The position numbers and the translations under genes are program-made. A stretch of DNA of 64,000 nucleotides from Hyphomicrobiales bacterium (lineage in GTDB: Bacteria > Pseudomonadota > Alphaproteobacteria > Rhizobiales > Xanthobacteraceae), in contig JACESF010000015.1 of assembly GCA_013911975.1 (NCBI GenBank), positions 1 through 64,000 on the forward strand, written 5' to 3'. The notes beneath the pieces were generated by a model. It ran no database searches, had not been told where the DNA came from, and saw only the letters and a list, made by a program, of their open reading frames with translations. Positions 17,029-25,942 of this stretch are shown piece by piece. Numbering within the stretch: position 1 is the stretch's first letter; every line of letters starts with the position of its first letter.

Positions 17029-18492
17029 ATGCCCGCCTTGATGTTCCAGGGCACGGGCTCGAACGTCGGCAAGTCCCTGCTGGTGGCGGGCTTCTGCCGC
17101 GCTTTCGCCAATCGCGGGCTGCGCGTGCGCCCGTTCAAGCCGCAGAACATGTCCAACAACGCGGCGGTGACGGCGGACGGCGGGGAGATCGGCCGCGCCC
17201 AGGCCCTCCAGGCCCGCGCCGCGCGCGTCGCGCCTTCGGTCCACATGAACCCGGTTCTCCTCAAGCCCCAGAGCGAGATCGGGGCGCAGATCGTGGTGCA
17301 GGGCAGGGTGGTGGGCAGCGCCAAGGCGGCCGCCTACCAGTCCATCAAGGCCACGCTCCTGCCCGCCGTGCTCGATAGCTTTAGCCGCCTCACGGCCGAA
17401 TCGGACCTCGTCCTCGTGGAAGGGGCGGGGAGCGCTTCCGAGGTGAATCTGCGGGCGAACGACATCGCCAATATGGGCTTCGCACGTGCAGCAAACTGCC
17501 CCGTCATTCTCATTGGCGACATTGACAGGGGAGGGGTGATCGCCAGCGTGGTGGGCACCCGCACGGTCCTTGATCCGTTGGATGAGGCACACATAAAAGG
17601 ATTCATCATCAACAAGTTCCGAGGCGATCCTCACCTGTTCGACGAAGGGATGAAGTTCATCTCGTGTCACACGGGCTGGCCGGCTCTCGGGCTGGTGCCG
17701 CATTTCGCGGACGCCGCCCGCCTGCCGGCCGAGGATGCCCTCGCGCTGGAGGCGCCCGGCCCCCGCAAATCCGCCGCGCGTGTCACCATTGCGGTCCCCA
17801 TCCTGCCTCATGTGTCCAATTTTGACGACCTTGACCCCCTCGATGCCGAGCCGGCTATCAACCTCGTGCGCGTCCGTCCGCACGAAAGCCTTCCGCCGGA
17901 GACGTCCCTGGTCCTGCTGCTGGGGTCGAAGGCGACGCTGGCCGATCTCGCCGCGCTGAAGGCGGGCGGATTGCATCACGACATCATCGCCCATGCCCGC
18001 CGGGGCGGGCGGGTGATGGGGCTGTGCGGCGGCTACCAGATTCTCGGCCGCCGGGTGGAGGATCCCGAGGGGATCGAGGGGCCGCCGGGCGCGGCCGAGG
18101 GGCTCGGCCTCCTGGATGTGGTGACGCGCCTCACGGGGGAGAAGCGGCTCGAAGCGGTCACGGGACGCTCCGTCCTCGATGCCCCCTTCGCCGGGTATGA
18201 GATGCATATGGGCGAGACCGACGGTCCCGACCGCGCGCGGGCCTTCGCCCATCTGGCACAGGGCACGCACCTCGAGCCGGAAGGCGCGGTAAGCGCGACC
18301 GGCCGCGTCATGGGCACCTATGTCCACGGCCTGTTCGCGGACGACGCCCAACGGGCGGCGTGGCTGGCGGCGCTGGAGGCGGGCCCCGCGCGGGTCGCCT
18401 ATGAGGACAGGGTGGAGGCGACGCTGGACGCGCTCGCCGCCCACCTCGCCGCCCATGTGGACCTGGACCGCCTGCTCAGCCTCGCGCGGTGA
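17029..18492 (+). CDS. cobQ: Cobyric acid synthase
   Basis: This 487-residue glutamine amidotransferase has an N-terminal dethiobiotin-synthetase-like ATPase domain ([15 protein letters not shown] at about 7-21, [13 protein letters not shown]) and a C-terminal class I GATase-like domain. The latter has the nucleophile Cys in [10 protein letters not shown] and histidines in MGTYVHGLF. It amidates four side chains of adenosylcobyrinic acid diamide. The gene ends in a 17-base convergent overlap with cbiB on the opposite strand. Its position after hupE-cobU-cobO suggests control by the upstream riboswitch. Confidence 0.95.
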   Translation: MPALMFQGTGSNVGKSLLVAGFCRAFANRGLRVRPFKPQNMSNNAAVTADGGEIGRAQALQARAARVAPSVHMNPVLLKPQSEIGAQIVVQGRVVGSAKAAAYQSIKATLLPAVLDSFSRLTAESDLVLVEGAGSASEVNLRANDIANMGFARAANCPVILIGDIDRGGVIASVVGTRTVLDPLDEAHIKGFIINKFRGDPHLFDEGMKFISCHTGWPALGLVPHFADAARLPAEDALALEAPGPRKSAARVTIAVPILPHVSNFDDLDPLDAEPAINLVRVRPHESLPPETSLVLLLGSKATLADLAALKAGGLHHDIIAHARRGGRVMGLCGGYQILGRRVEDPEGIEGPPGAAEGLGLLDVVTRLTGEKRLEAVTGRSVLDAPFAGYEMHMGETDGPDRARAFAHLAQGTHLEPEGAVSATGRVMGTYVHGLFADDAQRAAWLAALEAGPARVAYEDRVEATLDALAAHLAAHVDLDRLLSLAR

Positions 18493-19471
18493 ACGCCAGG
18501 AGGGCCAGCAGGCAGAGGAGGGCGACACCGAGCCCGTCCGCCCAGCGATAGAGCCGCAGCGCCGCCCGGATATCCGCCGCGCCGATCTCCCGCCGGCCAT
18601 CGCCCATATAGGCGGCCGGCGCTTCCACGCCGCCATAGGAGCGCGGCCCGGCGATGGAAATGCCCAGCGCACCCGCCATGGCGGCCTCCGGCCAGCCGGC
18701 ATTCGGCGAGCGGTGCTTGCCCGCGTCACGCCACATGGCTCTCCATGCGCCACGAGGCGAGGCGCCGGGCAGCAAGGCGGCGGCGGCGATGATGAGAAGG
18801 CCCGAGAGGCGCGAGGCGGGCAGGTTCACGAGGTCGTCCAGCCGCGCGGCCGCCCAGCCGAAAGCACCATGGCGCGCGGTTTTGTGGCCGATCATGCTGT
18901 CCGCCGTGTTGAGCGCCTTGTAGGCCGCGGCGCCCGGCAGGCCGCCCAGCGCCATCCAGAAGGCGGGGGCCACGATGCCGTCCGAGAAATTCTCCGCGAG
19001 GCTCTCGATGGCGGCACGGGACACGCCCGCCTCGTCCAGCCGCTCCGGATCGCGGCCCACGATCCGGGAGACCGCGACCCGCCCGGCGGGCAGGCCCTCC
19101 CGCTCCAAAGCGGCGGCGACATCCGCCACATGCGCGTACAGGGCGCGCTGCGCCAGGAGCGAGGAGGCCAGCACCGCGCACAGGACCAGCCCAAACGGAC
19201 CGGCCAGCCCGAGCAGGACCGCCTGCACGGCAAAGGCCGGCAGGATGGCGCAGCCGAGCAGAACCGCGACCGCCAGCCCCCCGGACGCCCGGCGTGCGCC
19301 GAAGCTCAAGGTGTCGCGGTTCAGCGTTCGATCGAGCGTGCTGATGAGGCGCCCCGCCCAGATGACGGGATGGCCGATCCGCTCCAGCACGCGCGGCGGA
19401 TAGCCGGCGGCGGCCTCGATCAGAAGGGCGAGCGCCGCCAGGGCAAGGTCGGGCACGTCGTCTCCACGCAA
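18476..19471 (-). CDS. cbiB: Adenosylcobinamide-phosphate synthase
   Basis: This 331-residue inner-membrane protein of the CbiB/CobD family has several hydrophobic helices, plus signature stretches [36 protein letters not shown] and [13 protein letters not shown]. It attaches the aminopropanol arm to cobyric acid, the step after CobQ and before CobU. It is transcribed toward cobQ and overlaps its 3' end by 17 bases, so the pathway genes sit together but in two transcription units. No riboswitch is visible upstream of cbiB (19472-19534 is only a short spacer to cysNC). Confidence 0.93.
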   Translation of the reverse strand: MRGDDVPDLALAALALLIEAAAGYPPRVLERIGHPVIWAGRLISTLDRTLNRDTLSFGARRASGGLAVAVLLGCAILPAFAVQAVLLGLAGPFGLVLCAVLASSLLAQRALYAHVADVAAALEREGLPAGRVAVSRIVGRDPERLDEAGVSRAAIESLAENFSDGIVAPAFWMALGGLPGAAAYKALNTADSMIGHKTARHGAFGWAAARLDDLVNLPASRLSGLLIIAAAALLPGASPRGAWRAMWRDAGKHRSPNAGWPEAAMAGALGISIAGPRSYGGVEAPAAYMGDGRREIGAADIRAALRLYRWADGLGVALLCLLALLAFTARG

Positions 19472-19534
19472 TCGCGCACGCCCGACCCGTCCGCCGGAGA
19501 AAGCGTGCTCAGCAAGTGAGGGAGACGACGGGAC

Positions 19535-21442
19535 TCAGATGATCCAGTCCCGGTTCTCCGGCCCTTCCAGATAGCCCTTGTCGGCGAGATAGGCGATCAC
19601 CTGGTCCGCCAGTTCCTCGGCGGTGTGATGGGCGCCGTCGAGACGGAGTTCCGGGGCCTCAGGCGCCTCATAGGGGCTGTCGATGCCCGTGAAGTTCTTG
19701 ATCAGCCCGGCCCGCGCCTTGCCGTAAAGCCCCTTCACATCCCGCGCCTCGGCCACCGCCAGGGGGGTGTCCACATGGATCTCCACGAACTCCCCGTCCT
19801 GCAGGATCTCCCGCGCGAGCCGGCGCTCGGCGCGGAACGGCGAGATGAAGGATACGATGGTGATCAGCCCCGCATCCACGAACAGCTTCGCCACCTCCGC
19901 CACGCGACGGATATTCTCCGTGCGGTCGGCATCGGAAAAGCCGAGGTCGCTGTTCAGCCCGTGGCGGACATTGTCGCCGTCCAGCACATAGGTATGGCGG
20001 AAGGCAGCGTGCAGCTTCTTCTCCACCAGGGTCGCGATGGCGGACTTGCCAGCGCCGGAGAGGCCCGTGAACCACAGCACCACGGGCTTCTGGTGGTTCA
20101 GCGCCGCCCGGGCGGTCTTCGAGACCTGCAATTCCTGCCAGTGCACGTTGCTGGCCTGCCGGCGCGCACTGCGGATCATGCCCGCGGCCACCGTCTGGTT
20201 GCTCATGCGGTCGATGAGGATGAAGGCGCCGGTGCCGGGAATGACGTCGAACGGATCGAAGGCGATGGCCTCGCGCAGCTTGAACTGCACCGATCCCACC
20301 TCATTGAGCGCCAATGCGCGCGCCGGCTCCTCGCCATAGGTGGTCACGTTGATCTTGTGATGGAGCGCGGCAACGCTGGCGCCCACGGTGCGGGTGCCCA
20401 CCTTCATGAGATAGGCGCCGCCCGCGGCCAGGGTCTCTTCCGCCATCCAGATGACATGGGCATCCACCTGGTCCGCAAGCTCCGGCCGAGCGGCCGCGGC
20501 GCCGAGGATGTCCCCGCGCGAGACATCGACCTCGTCCGCCAGCGTGAGCGTGACGGACTGGCCGGCCACCGCGCGGGAGAGATCGCCGTCCGCCGTCACG
20601 ATGGCCTTGACCCGGGAAGAACGGCCGGACGGGGCCACCACCACCGCGTCGCCCGGCGAGATCGCGCCGCTGGCGATGGTGCCGGAAAAGCCCCGGAAAT
20701 CCAGGTTCGGCCGGTTGACCCATTGGACGGGCAGGCGGAACGGCAGGCGCTCCGCGTCCCGCGCCACGTCGATGATCTCCAGGTGCCGCAGCAGGCTCGG
20801 CCCCAGGTACCACGGCGTGCGCTCGCTGCTGGCGATGACGTTGTCGCCGTGGCGCGCGGAGATGGGCACCGCCTGGAGGCTCTCGAAGCCGAGCCCCGCA
20901 ACGAGGGCGCGATACTCCGCGACGATGGCGTCGAAGGCGTCCTGCGAGAAGTCCACGAGGTCGATCTTGTTCACCGCCAGCACCACATGGCGGATGCCCA
21001 GCAGCGAGACGATGAAGGAATGGCGCCGCGTCTGGGTGAGGATGCCCTGGCGCGCGTCCACGAGGATGACCGCGAGGTCCGAATTGGAGGCCCCGGTGGC
21101 CATGTTCCGCGTGTATTGCTCGTGGCCGGGCGTGTCGGCGACGATGAACTTGCGCCGTTCCGTGGCGAAGAAGCGATAGGCCACGTCGATGGTGATGCCC
21201 TGCTCGCGCTCGGCCGCCAGCCCGTCCACCAGCAACGCGAAATCGAGATCGTCACCCGCCGTTCCGTACTTGCGGGAATCGCTGGCCAGCGTCGCCACCT
21301 GGTCGTCGAACAGCAGCTTGGTGTCGTAGAGCAGGCGCCCGATGAGGGTGGACTTGCCGTCGTCCACGCTGCCGCAGGTGAGGAAGCGCAGCAGGCTCTT
21401 GGTCTCGGGCCGGAAAAGGTCGGCGGGCAGGGCGGCGTTCAT
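19535..21442 (-). CDS. cysNC: Fused sulfate adenylyltransferase large subunit / APS kinase
   Basis: This 635-residue protein joins two enzymes. Residues 1-430 form the EF-Tu-like GTPase CysN, with G1 [11 protein letters not shown]3 DTPGHEQY and G4 NKID. It drives ATP sulfurylase together with CysD. Residues about 450-635 form APS kinase (CysC), with P-loop GLSGAGKS and [14 protein letters not shown]. The product converts sulfate to APS and then to PAPS. NodQ of rhizobia has the same fusion, but no nod genes are present here, so a housekeeping role in cysteine synthesis or sulfation is likelier. The ATG shares one base with the cysD stop. Confidence 0.95.
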   Translation of the reverse strand: MNAALPADLFRPETKSLLRFLTCGSVDDGKSTLIGRLLYDTKLLFDDQVATLASDSRKYGTAGDDLDFALLVDGLAAEREQGITIDVAYRFFATERRKFIVADTPGHEQYTRNMATGASNSDLAVILVDARQGILTQTRRHSFIVSLLGIRHVVLAVNKIDLVDFSQDAFDAIVAEYRALVAGLGFESLQAVPISARHGDNVIASSERTPWYLGPSLLRHLEIIDVARDAERLPFRLPVQWVNRPNLDFRGFSGTIASGAISPGDAVVVAPSGRSSRVKAIVTADGDLSRAVAGQSVTLTLADEVDVSRGDILGAAAARPELADQVDAHVIWMAEETLAAGGAYLMKVGTRTVGASVAALHHKINVTTYGEEPARALALNEVGSVQFKLREAIAFDPFDVIPGTGAFILIDRMSNQTVAAGMIRSARRQASNVHWQELQVSKTARAALNHQKPVVLWFTGLSGAGKSAIATLVEKKLHAAFRHTYVLDGDNVRHGLNSDLGFSDADRTENIRRVAEVAKLFVDAGLITIVSFISPFRAERRLAREILQDGEFVEIHVDTPLAVAEARDVKGLYGKARAGLIKNFTGIDSPYEAPEAPELRLDGAHHTAEELADQVIAYLADKGYLEGPENRDWII

Positions 21443-22389
21443 CAGAAATAGCCCTCGCGCTTCTTCTTCTCCATGGACGCGGCCTCGTCATGGTCGATGA
21501 GCCGGCCGGAGCGCTCCGAGGTGCGGGCGACCAGCATCTCGCGCACGATGGCCTCCAGCGTGTCGGCCTCGCTGTCGATGGCGGCGGTCAGGGGATAGCA
21601 GCCCAGCGTGCGGAACCGCACCTTGCGCTGCTCGGGCACTTCTCCGGGCGCGAGGCGCAGGCGCGCGTCGTCCACCATGATCATCTGCCCCCCGCGCCAC
21701 ACCACCGGGCGCTCGGCGGCGAAATAGAGCGGCACGATGGGGATGCGCTCGGCCAGGATGTATTGCCAGATATCCAACTCGGTCCAGTTGGAGAGCGGGA
21801 ACACCCGGATGGACTCGCCCGGCTTCACCCGGGCGTTGAACAGGTTCCACAATTCCGGCCGCTGGCTCTTGGGGTCCCAGCCGTGATTGGCGGTGCGGAA
21901 GGAGAAGATGCGCTCCTTCGCCCGGCTCTTTTCCTCGTCGCGCCGCGCGCCGCCGAAGGCCGCGTCGAAGCCGTGCAGCGTGAGCGCCTGCTTCAGCGCG
22001 TCGGTCTTCATGATGGTGGTGTAGAGCGACGAGCCGTGGTCGAACGGGTTGACGCCCTGCGCCGCGCCCTCGGCATTGGTGTGGACCAGAAGCTTGAAGC
22101 CCAGCTCGCGCGCCATGCGATCGCGGAAGGCGATCATCTCGCGGAACTTCCAGCCGGTGTCGATGTGCAGGAGGGGGAAGGGCGGCGGGGAGGGGTAGAA
22201 CGCCTTCACCGCCAGATGCAGCATCACGGCGGAATCCTTCCCGATGGAATAGAGCATCACCGGATTGGCGAACTCCGCCGCCACTTCCCGCATGATGAAG
22301 ATGGATTCCGCTTCCAGCCGCTGAAGATGGGTCAGCCGGTCGGCCGGAAGGCGGGACGGCGCCGCGAGGGACGTTTCAAGCGCAGACAT
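21442..22389 (-). CDS. cysD: Sulfate adenylyltransferase small subunit
   Basis: This 315-residue PP-loop protein has the ATP-pyrophosphatase motif [13 protein letters not shown] near residue 47 and C-terminal [17 protein letters not shown], both standard in CysD. It catalyses adenylation of sulfate by ATP in complex with the GTPase domain of CysNC. It follows cysQ by 3 bases and overlaps cysNC by one base, so the three genes form one minus-strand operon. Nothing in the sequence is unusual for the family. Confidence 0.96.
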   Translation of the reverse strand: MSALETSLAAPSRLPADRLTHLQRLEAESIFIMREVAAEFANPVMLYSIGKDSAVMLHLAVKAFYPSPPPFPLLHIDTGWKFREMIAFRDRMARELGFKLLVHTNAEGAAQGVNPFDHGSSLYTTIMKTDALKQALTLHGFDAAFGGARRDEEKSRAKERIFSFRTANHGWDPKSQRPELWNLFNARVKPGESIRVFPLSNWTELDIWQYILAERIPIVPLYFAAERPVVWRGGQMIMVDDARLRLAPGEVPEQRKVRFRTLGCYPLTAAIDSEADTLEAIVREMLVARTSERSGRLIDHDEAASMEKKKREGYF

Positions 22390-22392
22390 GCT

Positions 22393-23223
22393 CTACCCTG
22401 CCTGGGCGGAGGCGAGGTCGAGGACCCGCCGGTCGCCGAAAGCGATGAAGAAGGGATTGGCGTAGGGGGCGTCGTCGCGCGGCGCATCCTTGCCGTAGCG
22501 CAGGGGCGCCCCGTCGAGGGTCACGACGCCGCCGCCGGCAGCCCGGAGCACGGCATCTCCCGCCGCCGTGTCCCATTCCATGGTGCGGCCGAACCGGGGA
22601 TAGACGTCCGCGCCGCCCTCCGCGAGCAAGCCGAATTTCAGCGACGACCCGGCCGTGCAGGTGTCGGCGATGGCGCGGGCGTCCAGCCAGGCCCGGGTCT
22701 GGCCGTCGGCATGGGAGCGGCTCGCGAGGGCCCGAAAGCCCGAGGGTCCGGGCACGCGGACGCGAATGGGCTCGGGGTCGCCCAAGGCCGGCCCGGCGCT
22801 CCTCTTGTGCGCGCCGAACCCTGCCGCCCCGCCATAGAGAACGCCGAGGGCAGGGGCGTAGACCACGCCCAGCACCGGCGCGCCGTCCGCGATCAGGGCG
22901 ATGTTCACGGTGAACTCGCCATTGCGCGACACGAACTCCCGCGTGCCGTCGAGCGGATCCACCAGGAAGAAGAGGGGCGTAGCGCCCGGGCAATTCCCGG
23001 CCGCCACCTGCTCCTCGGCGACGACAGGGATGCCGGGGGCGAGGCGCGCGAGGCCGGCGAGGATCACAGCCTCCGCCCGCGTGTCTGCTTCCGTCACGGA
23101 CGACGCGTCCGCTTTCACGCTCACCGCGAACTCGGTACCGTAGACGGCCATCACCTCCCGACCGGCCGCAAGGGCGAGCTGCTCAAGTTCGGCAAGCAGG
23201 GCAGGGACGTCGAAAGGCAGCAT
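22393..23223 (-). CDS. cysQ: 3'(2'),5'-bisphosphate nucleotidase
   Basis: This inositol-monophosphatase-fold protein is 276 residues from the ATG at 23223. An alternative start at 23277 would add 18 residues; neither has a strong ribosome-binding site. Metal-binding motifs are DPLDGTREF and WDTAAGDAVLRAAGG, and the Glu in VVAEEQVAAG is also placed as expected. CysQ removes the 3' phosphate of PAP or PAPS, clearing the by-product of PAPS use, which fits the downstream cysD-cysNC genes. It is the first gene of the sulfate operon and is divergent from ugd, with a palindrome in the shared spacer. Confidence 0.93.
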   Translation of the reverse strand: MLPFDVPALLAELEQLALAAGREVMAVYGTEFAVSVKADASSVTEADTRAEAVILAGLARLAPGIPVVAEEQVAAGNCPGATPLFFLVDPLDGTREFVSRNGEFTVNIALIADGAPVLGVVYAPALGVLYGGAAGFGAHKRSAGPALGDPEPIRVRVPGPSGFRALASRSHADGQTRAWLDARAIADTCTAGSSLKFGLLAEGGADVYPRFGRTMEWDTAAGDAVLRAAGGGVVTLDGAPLRYGKDAPRDDAPYANPFFIAFGDRRVLDLASAQAG

Positions 23224-23298
23224 CGCAGCGGGTCTCGGGGCGCAGAGATCGTCCGTGATTACGCCTGCACCCGGCACTTTGCAACATTTCTCGGGAAT

Positions 23299-23333
23299 TA
23301 TAATAATTCACATAATAAATTGTATTATGTGAA
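23299..23333. promoter_or_regulatory. Perfect 11-bp inverted repeat next to TATAAT, between cysQ and ugd
   Basis: TTCACATAATA (23307-23317) and TATTATGTGAA (23323-23333) are perfect inverted copies around a 5-base centre, in a short AT-rich island. A TATAAT hexamer for the plus strand lies immediately upstream at 23299-23304, with TTTGCA or TTGCAA 14-15 bases before it. The dyad would cover the transcription start of ugd. The shape suits a dimeric repressor, but I cannot assign one. It could also serve cysQ on the other strand. Confidence 0.6.
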
Positions 23334-23450
23334 ATCTCATGCCGGCAACATTTGCAGGAAGCCTGCCGTGATCCTGTTATAAGGACACGCCATCCTGTGG
23401 CCGGTGGTACCGGTGGTCGGCGAACGACCGCCGCTCAAAGGGATTGGACT

Positions 23451-24797
23451 ATGCGCGTCGCGATGATCGGTACGGGATATGTGGGGCTGGTTTCGGGGGC
23501 CTGCTTTGCGGACTTCGGGCACCACGTGACTTGCATCGACAAGGACGCCGGCAAGATCGCCATGCTCCGGGAAGGCCGGATCCCCATTTTCGAGCCCGGC
23601 CTGGACGAGTTGGTGGCCCGCAACATGGCCGCCGGACGGCTGGATTTCGACACCGACCTGACCCAGGCGGTGAAGGAGGCGGAGGCGGTCTTCATCGCGG
23701 TGGGCACCCCCTCGCGGCGCGGCGACGGCCATGCCGATCTCTCCTATGTCTTCGCGGCCGCGCGCGAGATCGCCGCTGCGGCCAGCGGCTATACGGTGGT
23801 CGTCACCAAGTCCACGGTGCCCGTGGGGACCGGCGACGAGGTGGAGCGCATCATCCGGGAAACCCGGCCGGATGCCGACATTTCGGTCGTCTCCAACCCC
23901 GAATTCCTGCGCGAAGGTGCCGCCATCGAGGATTTCAAGCGCCCGGACCGCGTGGTGGTGGGCGCCGAGGACGAGCGCGCCCGTGCCGTCATGTCGGCGC
24001 TCTACCGCCCCCTGGCGCTGAACCACCTGCCGCTCATGTTCACGGCCCGGCGCACCTCCGAGCTGATCAAATATGCCGGCAACGCCTTCCTTGCCATGAA
24101 GATCACCTTCATCAACGAGATGGCGGACCTGTGCGAGCAGGTGGGCGCCAATGTGCAGGACGTGGCCCGCGGCATCGGCCTCGACAACCGGATCGGCTCG
24201 AAATTCCTCCATGCCGGGCCCGGCTATGGCGGCTCCTGCTTCCCCAAGGACACGCTGGCGCTGACCCGCACCGCCCAGCAGGCGGGCGCGCCGCTGCGCA
24301 TCATCGAGACGGTGGTGGCGGTGAACGACGTGCGCAAGCTCGCCATCGGCCGGAAGGTGGAGCAGGTGCTGAACGGGCAGGTGAGGGGAAAGACCGCCGC
24401 CGTGCTGGGCCTCACCTTCAAGCCCAACACCGACGACATGCGCGAAAGCCCGGCCATCGCCATCATCAACTCGCTTCTGGACAAGGGCATGCGCGTGCGC
24501 GCCTACGACCCGGAGGGCATGGAGGAGGCCAAGCGCCTGCTTCCGGCGGCGGTGGAATATGGCAACGGGCCCTATGAGGTGGCCGAGGGCGCCGACTGCC
24601 TCGTGATCATCACCGAATGGGACGCCTTCCGCGCGCTGGACTTCGACAAGCTCAAGACCATCATGCGCCAGCCGGTCCTCGTGGACCTGCGCAACATCTA
24701 TGTGCCGGACCAGATGGCCCAGATGGGCTTCATCTATGAGAGCGTCGGCCGCCCGACGGGTGGTCCCGCCCAGTCCCAGCTCACCGCCGCGGAGTAG
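23451..24797 (+). CDS. ugd: UDP-glucose 6-dehydrogenase
   Basis: This 448-residue protein has the N-terminal NAD motif MIGTGYVGLVSG (residues 5-16), the conserved TKSTVPVGTG, and the catalytic cysteine in GPGYGGSCFPKDT (about residue 263). It oxidises UDP-glucose to UDP-glucuronate for extracellular polysaccharide or LPS modification. The start at 23451 gives the usual N-terminus MRVAMIG; the open frame upstream runs through the promoter palindrome. A GDP-mannose dehydrogenase function is possible within the superfamily, but the C-terminal VDLRNIYVPDQM is typical of Ugd. It stands alone with its own hairpin terminator. Confidence 0.92.
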   Translation: MRVAMIGTGYVGLVSGACFADFGHHVTCIDKDAGKIAMLREGRIPIFEPGLDELVARNMAAGRLDFDTDLTQAVKEAEAVFIAVGTPSRRGDGHADLSYVFAAAREIAAAASGYTVVVTKSTVPVGTGDEVERIIRETRPDADISVVSNPEFLREGAAIEDFKRPDRVVVGAEDERARAVMSALYRPLALNHLPLMFTARRTSELIKYAGNAFLAMKITFINEMADLCEQVGANVQDVARGIGLDNRIGSKFLHAGPGYGGSCFPKDTLALTRTAQQAGAPLRIIETVVAVNDVRKLAIGRKVEQVLNGQVRGKTAAVLGLTFKPNTDDMRESPAIAIINSLLDKGMRVRAYDPEGMEEAKRLLPAAVEYGNGPYEVAEGADCLVIITEWDAFRALDFDKLKTIMRQPVLVDLRNIYVPDQMAQMGFIYESVGRPTGGPAQSQLTAAE

Positions 24798-24800
24798 AGC

Positions 24801-24825
24801 AGGGGGCTCGATGCCCCCTTCCCTC
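24801..24825 (+). terminator. Probable terminator after ugd
   Basis: AGGGGGC (24801-24807) pairs with GCCCCCT (24813-24819) around a 5-base loop, then TTCCCTC. The stem is strong but the T tract is poor, so termination may be partial. Confidence 0.45.
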
Positions 24826-24926
24826 AGCCGGCATGGAAAGCGGAACCCATCCAGGCGCGGGACGTTCGGGACACAGGGTGCGAAATCCTCGCAAACCCTT
24901 GCAACATCTCGAACGGGAGCGTCGCC

Positions 24927-25433
24927 ATGGGACTTTTCTCCAAGGACATCAAAACCATGGACGATCTGTTCGTCCATACCCTTCGGGACATCTATTACGC
25001 TGAGAAGCGCATCCTGAAGGCCCTGCCCAAGATGATCGACAAGGCGTCCGATCCGGGCCTGAAACAGACCTTCAAGGCGCACCTGACTGAGACGGAAGGC
25101 CATGTGACGCGCCTCGAAGAGGTGTTCCGCATGCATGGCGCCGAGGCCAAGACGGTGAAGTGCCCGGCCATCGACGGGATCATCGACGAGGCCGAGGAGA
25201 TCGCCGGCGAGGTGGCGGACCAGGAAGTGCTGGACGCCGCGCTGGCCGCCGCCGCCCAGGCCGTGGAGCATTACGAGATGACGCGCTACGGCAGCCTCGT
25301 CGCCTGGGCCAAGCGCCTCGGCCGCGCCGACTGCGCCCGGGTTCTCGAGAAGACCCTGGCGGAGGAGAAGGCGGCCGACAAGAAGCTCACGGAGATCGCC
25401 GAATCCAAGCTGAACATCCGCGCGGCGGAGTGA
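24927..25433 (+). CDS. YciE/YciF-type ferritin-like protein (DUF892)
   Basis: This 168-residue all-helical protein of the DUF892 family has paired Glu/His metal-ligand-like motifs. These are DIYYAEKRILKALPKM and LTETEGHVTRLEEVF in the first half, and AVEHYEMTRYGSL and LEKTLAEEKAADKKL in the second. These proteins have a ferritin-like four-helix bundle and are linked to stress responses; the reaction is not established. The gene lies alone between ugd and a YkvA-type gene. The start has a GGGAGCG site about 8 bases upstream. No iron box like those near bfr is seen upstream. Confidence 0.85.
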   Translation: MGLFSKDIKTMDDLFVHTLRDIYYAEKRILKALPKMIDKASDPGLKQTFKAHLTETEGHVTRLEEVFRMHGAEAKTVKCPAIDGIIDEAEEIAGEVADQEVLDAALAAAAQAVEHYEMTRYGSLVAWAKRLGRADCARVLEKTLAEEKAADKKLTEIAESKLNIRAAE

Positions 25434-25454
25434 GACGAGGCGGCACGGGAGAAG

Positions 25455-25488
25455 AGGGCGGCGCTCCGGCGTCGCCCTTTCCTTTTTG
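25455..25488 (+). terminator. Rho-independent terminator after the YciE-type gene
   Basis: AGGGCGGCG (25455-25463) pairs with CGTCGCCCT (25470-25478), with one G-U, and is followed by TTCCTTTTTG. It lies 21 bases past the stop codon. Confidence 0.75.
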
Positions 25489-25490
25489 AT

Positions 25491-25517
25491 CCATAATTCG
25501 CATAAGAGATATTATGG
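25491..25517. repeat. AT-rich inverted repeat with CATAAT/ATTATG arms
   Basis: CCATAAT (25491-25497) and ATTATGG (25511-25517) are inverted arms separated by 13 bases. They share the CATAAT/ATTATG core with the dyad upstream of ugd at 23307-23333. It overlaps the 3' end of the YkvA-type gene, so it is not placed as a promoter operator. It may be chance, or half of a nucleoid-type binding region. Confidence 0.3.
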
Positions 25518-25901
25518 AATAAAAATCCGACCCCATATCCATCGTCCGATGATCGCAATGCCGGCGAGCCAGATCAGCAGGATGACGGCCAGGCCGACGC
25601 GGCTGCTCGGCCGGCCCACCCTCAAGAGCGCCGCTGACCGAAACTCGGCCATGAGCGGCCCCGGCACCATGCGCACCGCCAGCAGGATGCCCAGCGGCAC
25701 GATCAGCAGGTCGTCGAGATAGCCGAGCACCGGCACGAAGTCCGGGATGAGATCGACGGGCGAAAGCGCATAGGCAGCCACCGCGCCCGCCACCAGCTTC
25801 GCGGCCAGCGCCGTGCGCGGATCCCGGGCCGCGAGCCAGAGCGCCACCACGTCGCGCTTCACCGCCCGCGCCCACCGCTTCGCCGTGTCGAGCCACGTCA
25901 T
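25512..25901 (-). CDS. YkvA/DUF1232 family membrane protein
   Basis: This 129-residue protein carries the family signature AYALSPVDLIPDFVPVLGYL (about residues 43-62), followed by DDLLIVPLGI. There is one hydrophobic helix around the signature and another near the C-terminus (about residues 104-123). DUF1232 proteins are small membrane proteins of unknown biochemical role. The gene is convergent with the YciE-type gene and starts about 40 bases downstream of the uxuA stop on the same strand, so it could be the second gene of a uxuA transcript. The last codons overlap an AT-rich inverted repeat. Confidence 0.82.
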   Translation of the reverse strand: MTWLDTAKRWARAVKRDVVALWLAARDPRTALAAKLVAGAVAAYALSPVDLIPDFVPVLGYLDDLLIVPLGILLAVRMVPGPLMAEFRSAALLRVGRPSSRVGLAVILLIWLAGIAIIGRWIWGRIFIP

Positions 25902-25942
25902 CGCCGTACGCCTCGCTTGGTCGCCGACGCAGGCTGCGCCGA

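Noticed and set aside
16141..18753. Minus-strand frame of 870 codons across cobU, cobO and cobQ
   Set aside because: Antisense shadow of conserved cobalamin genes; no motif or ribosome-binding site.
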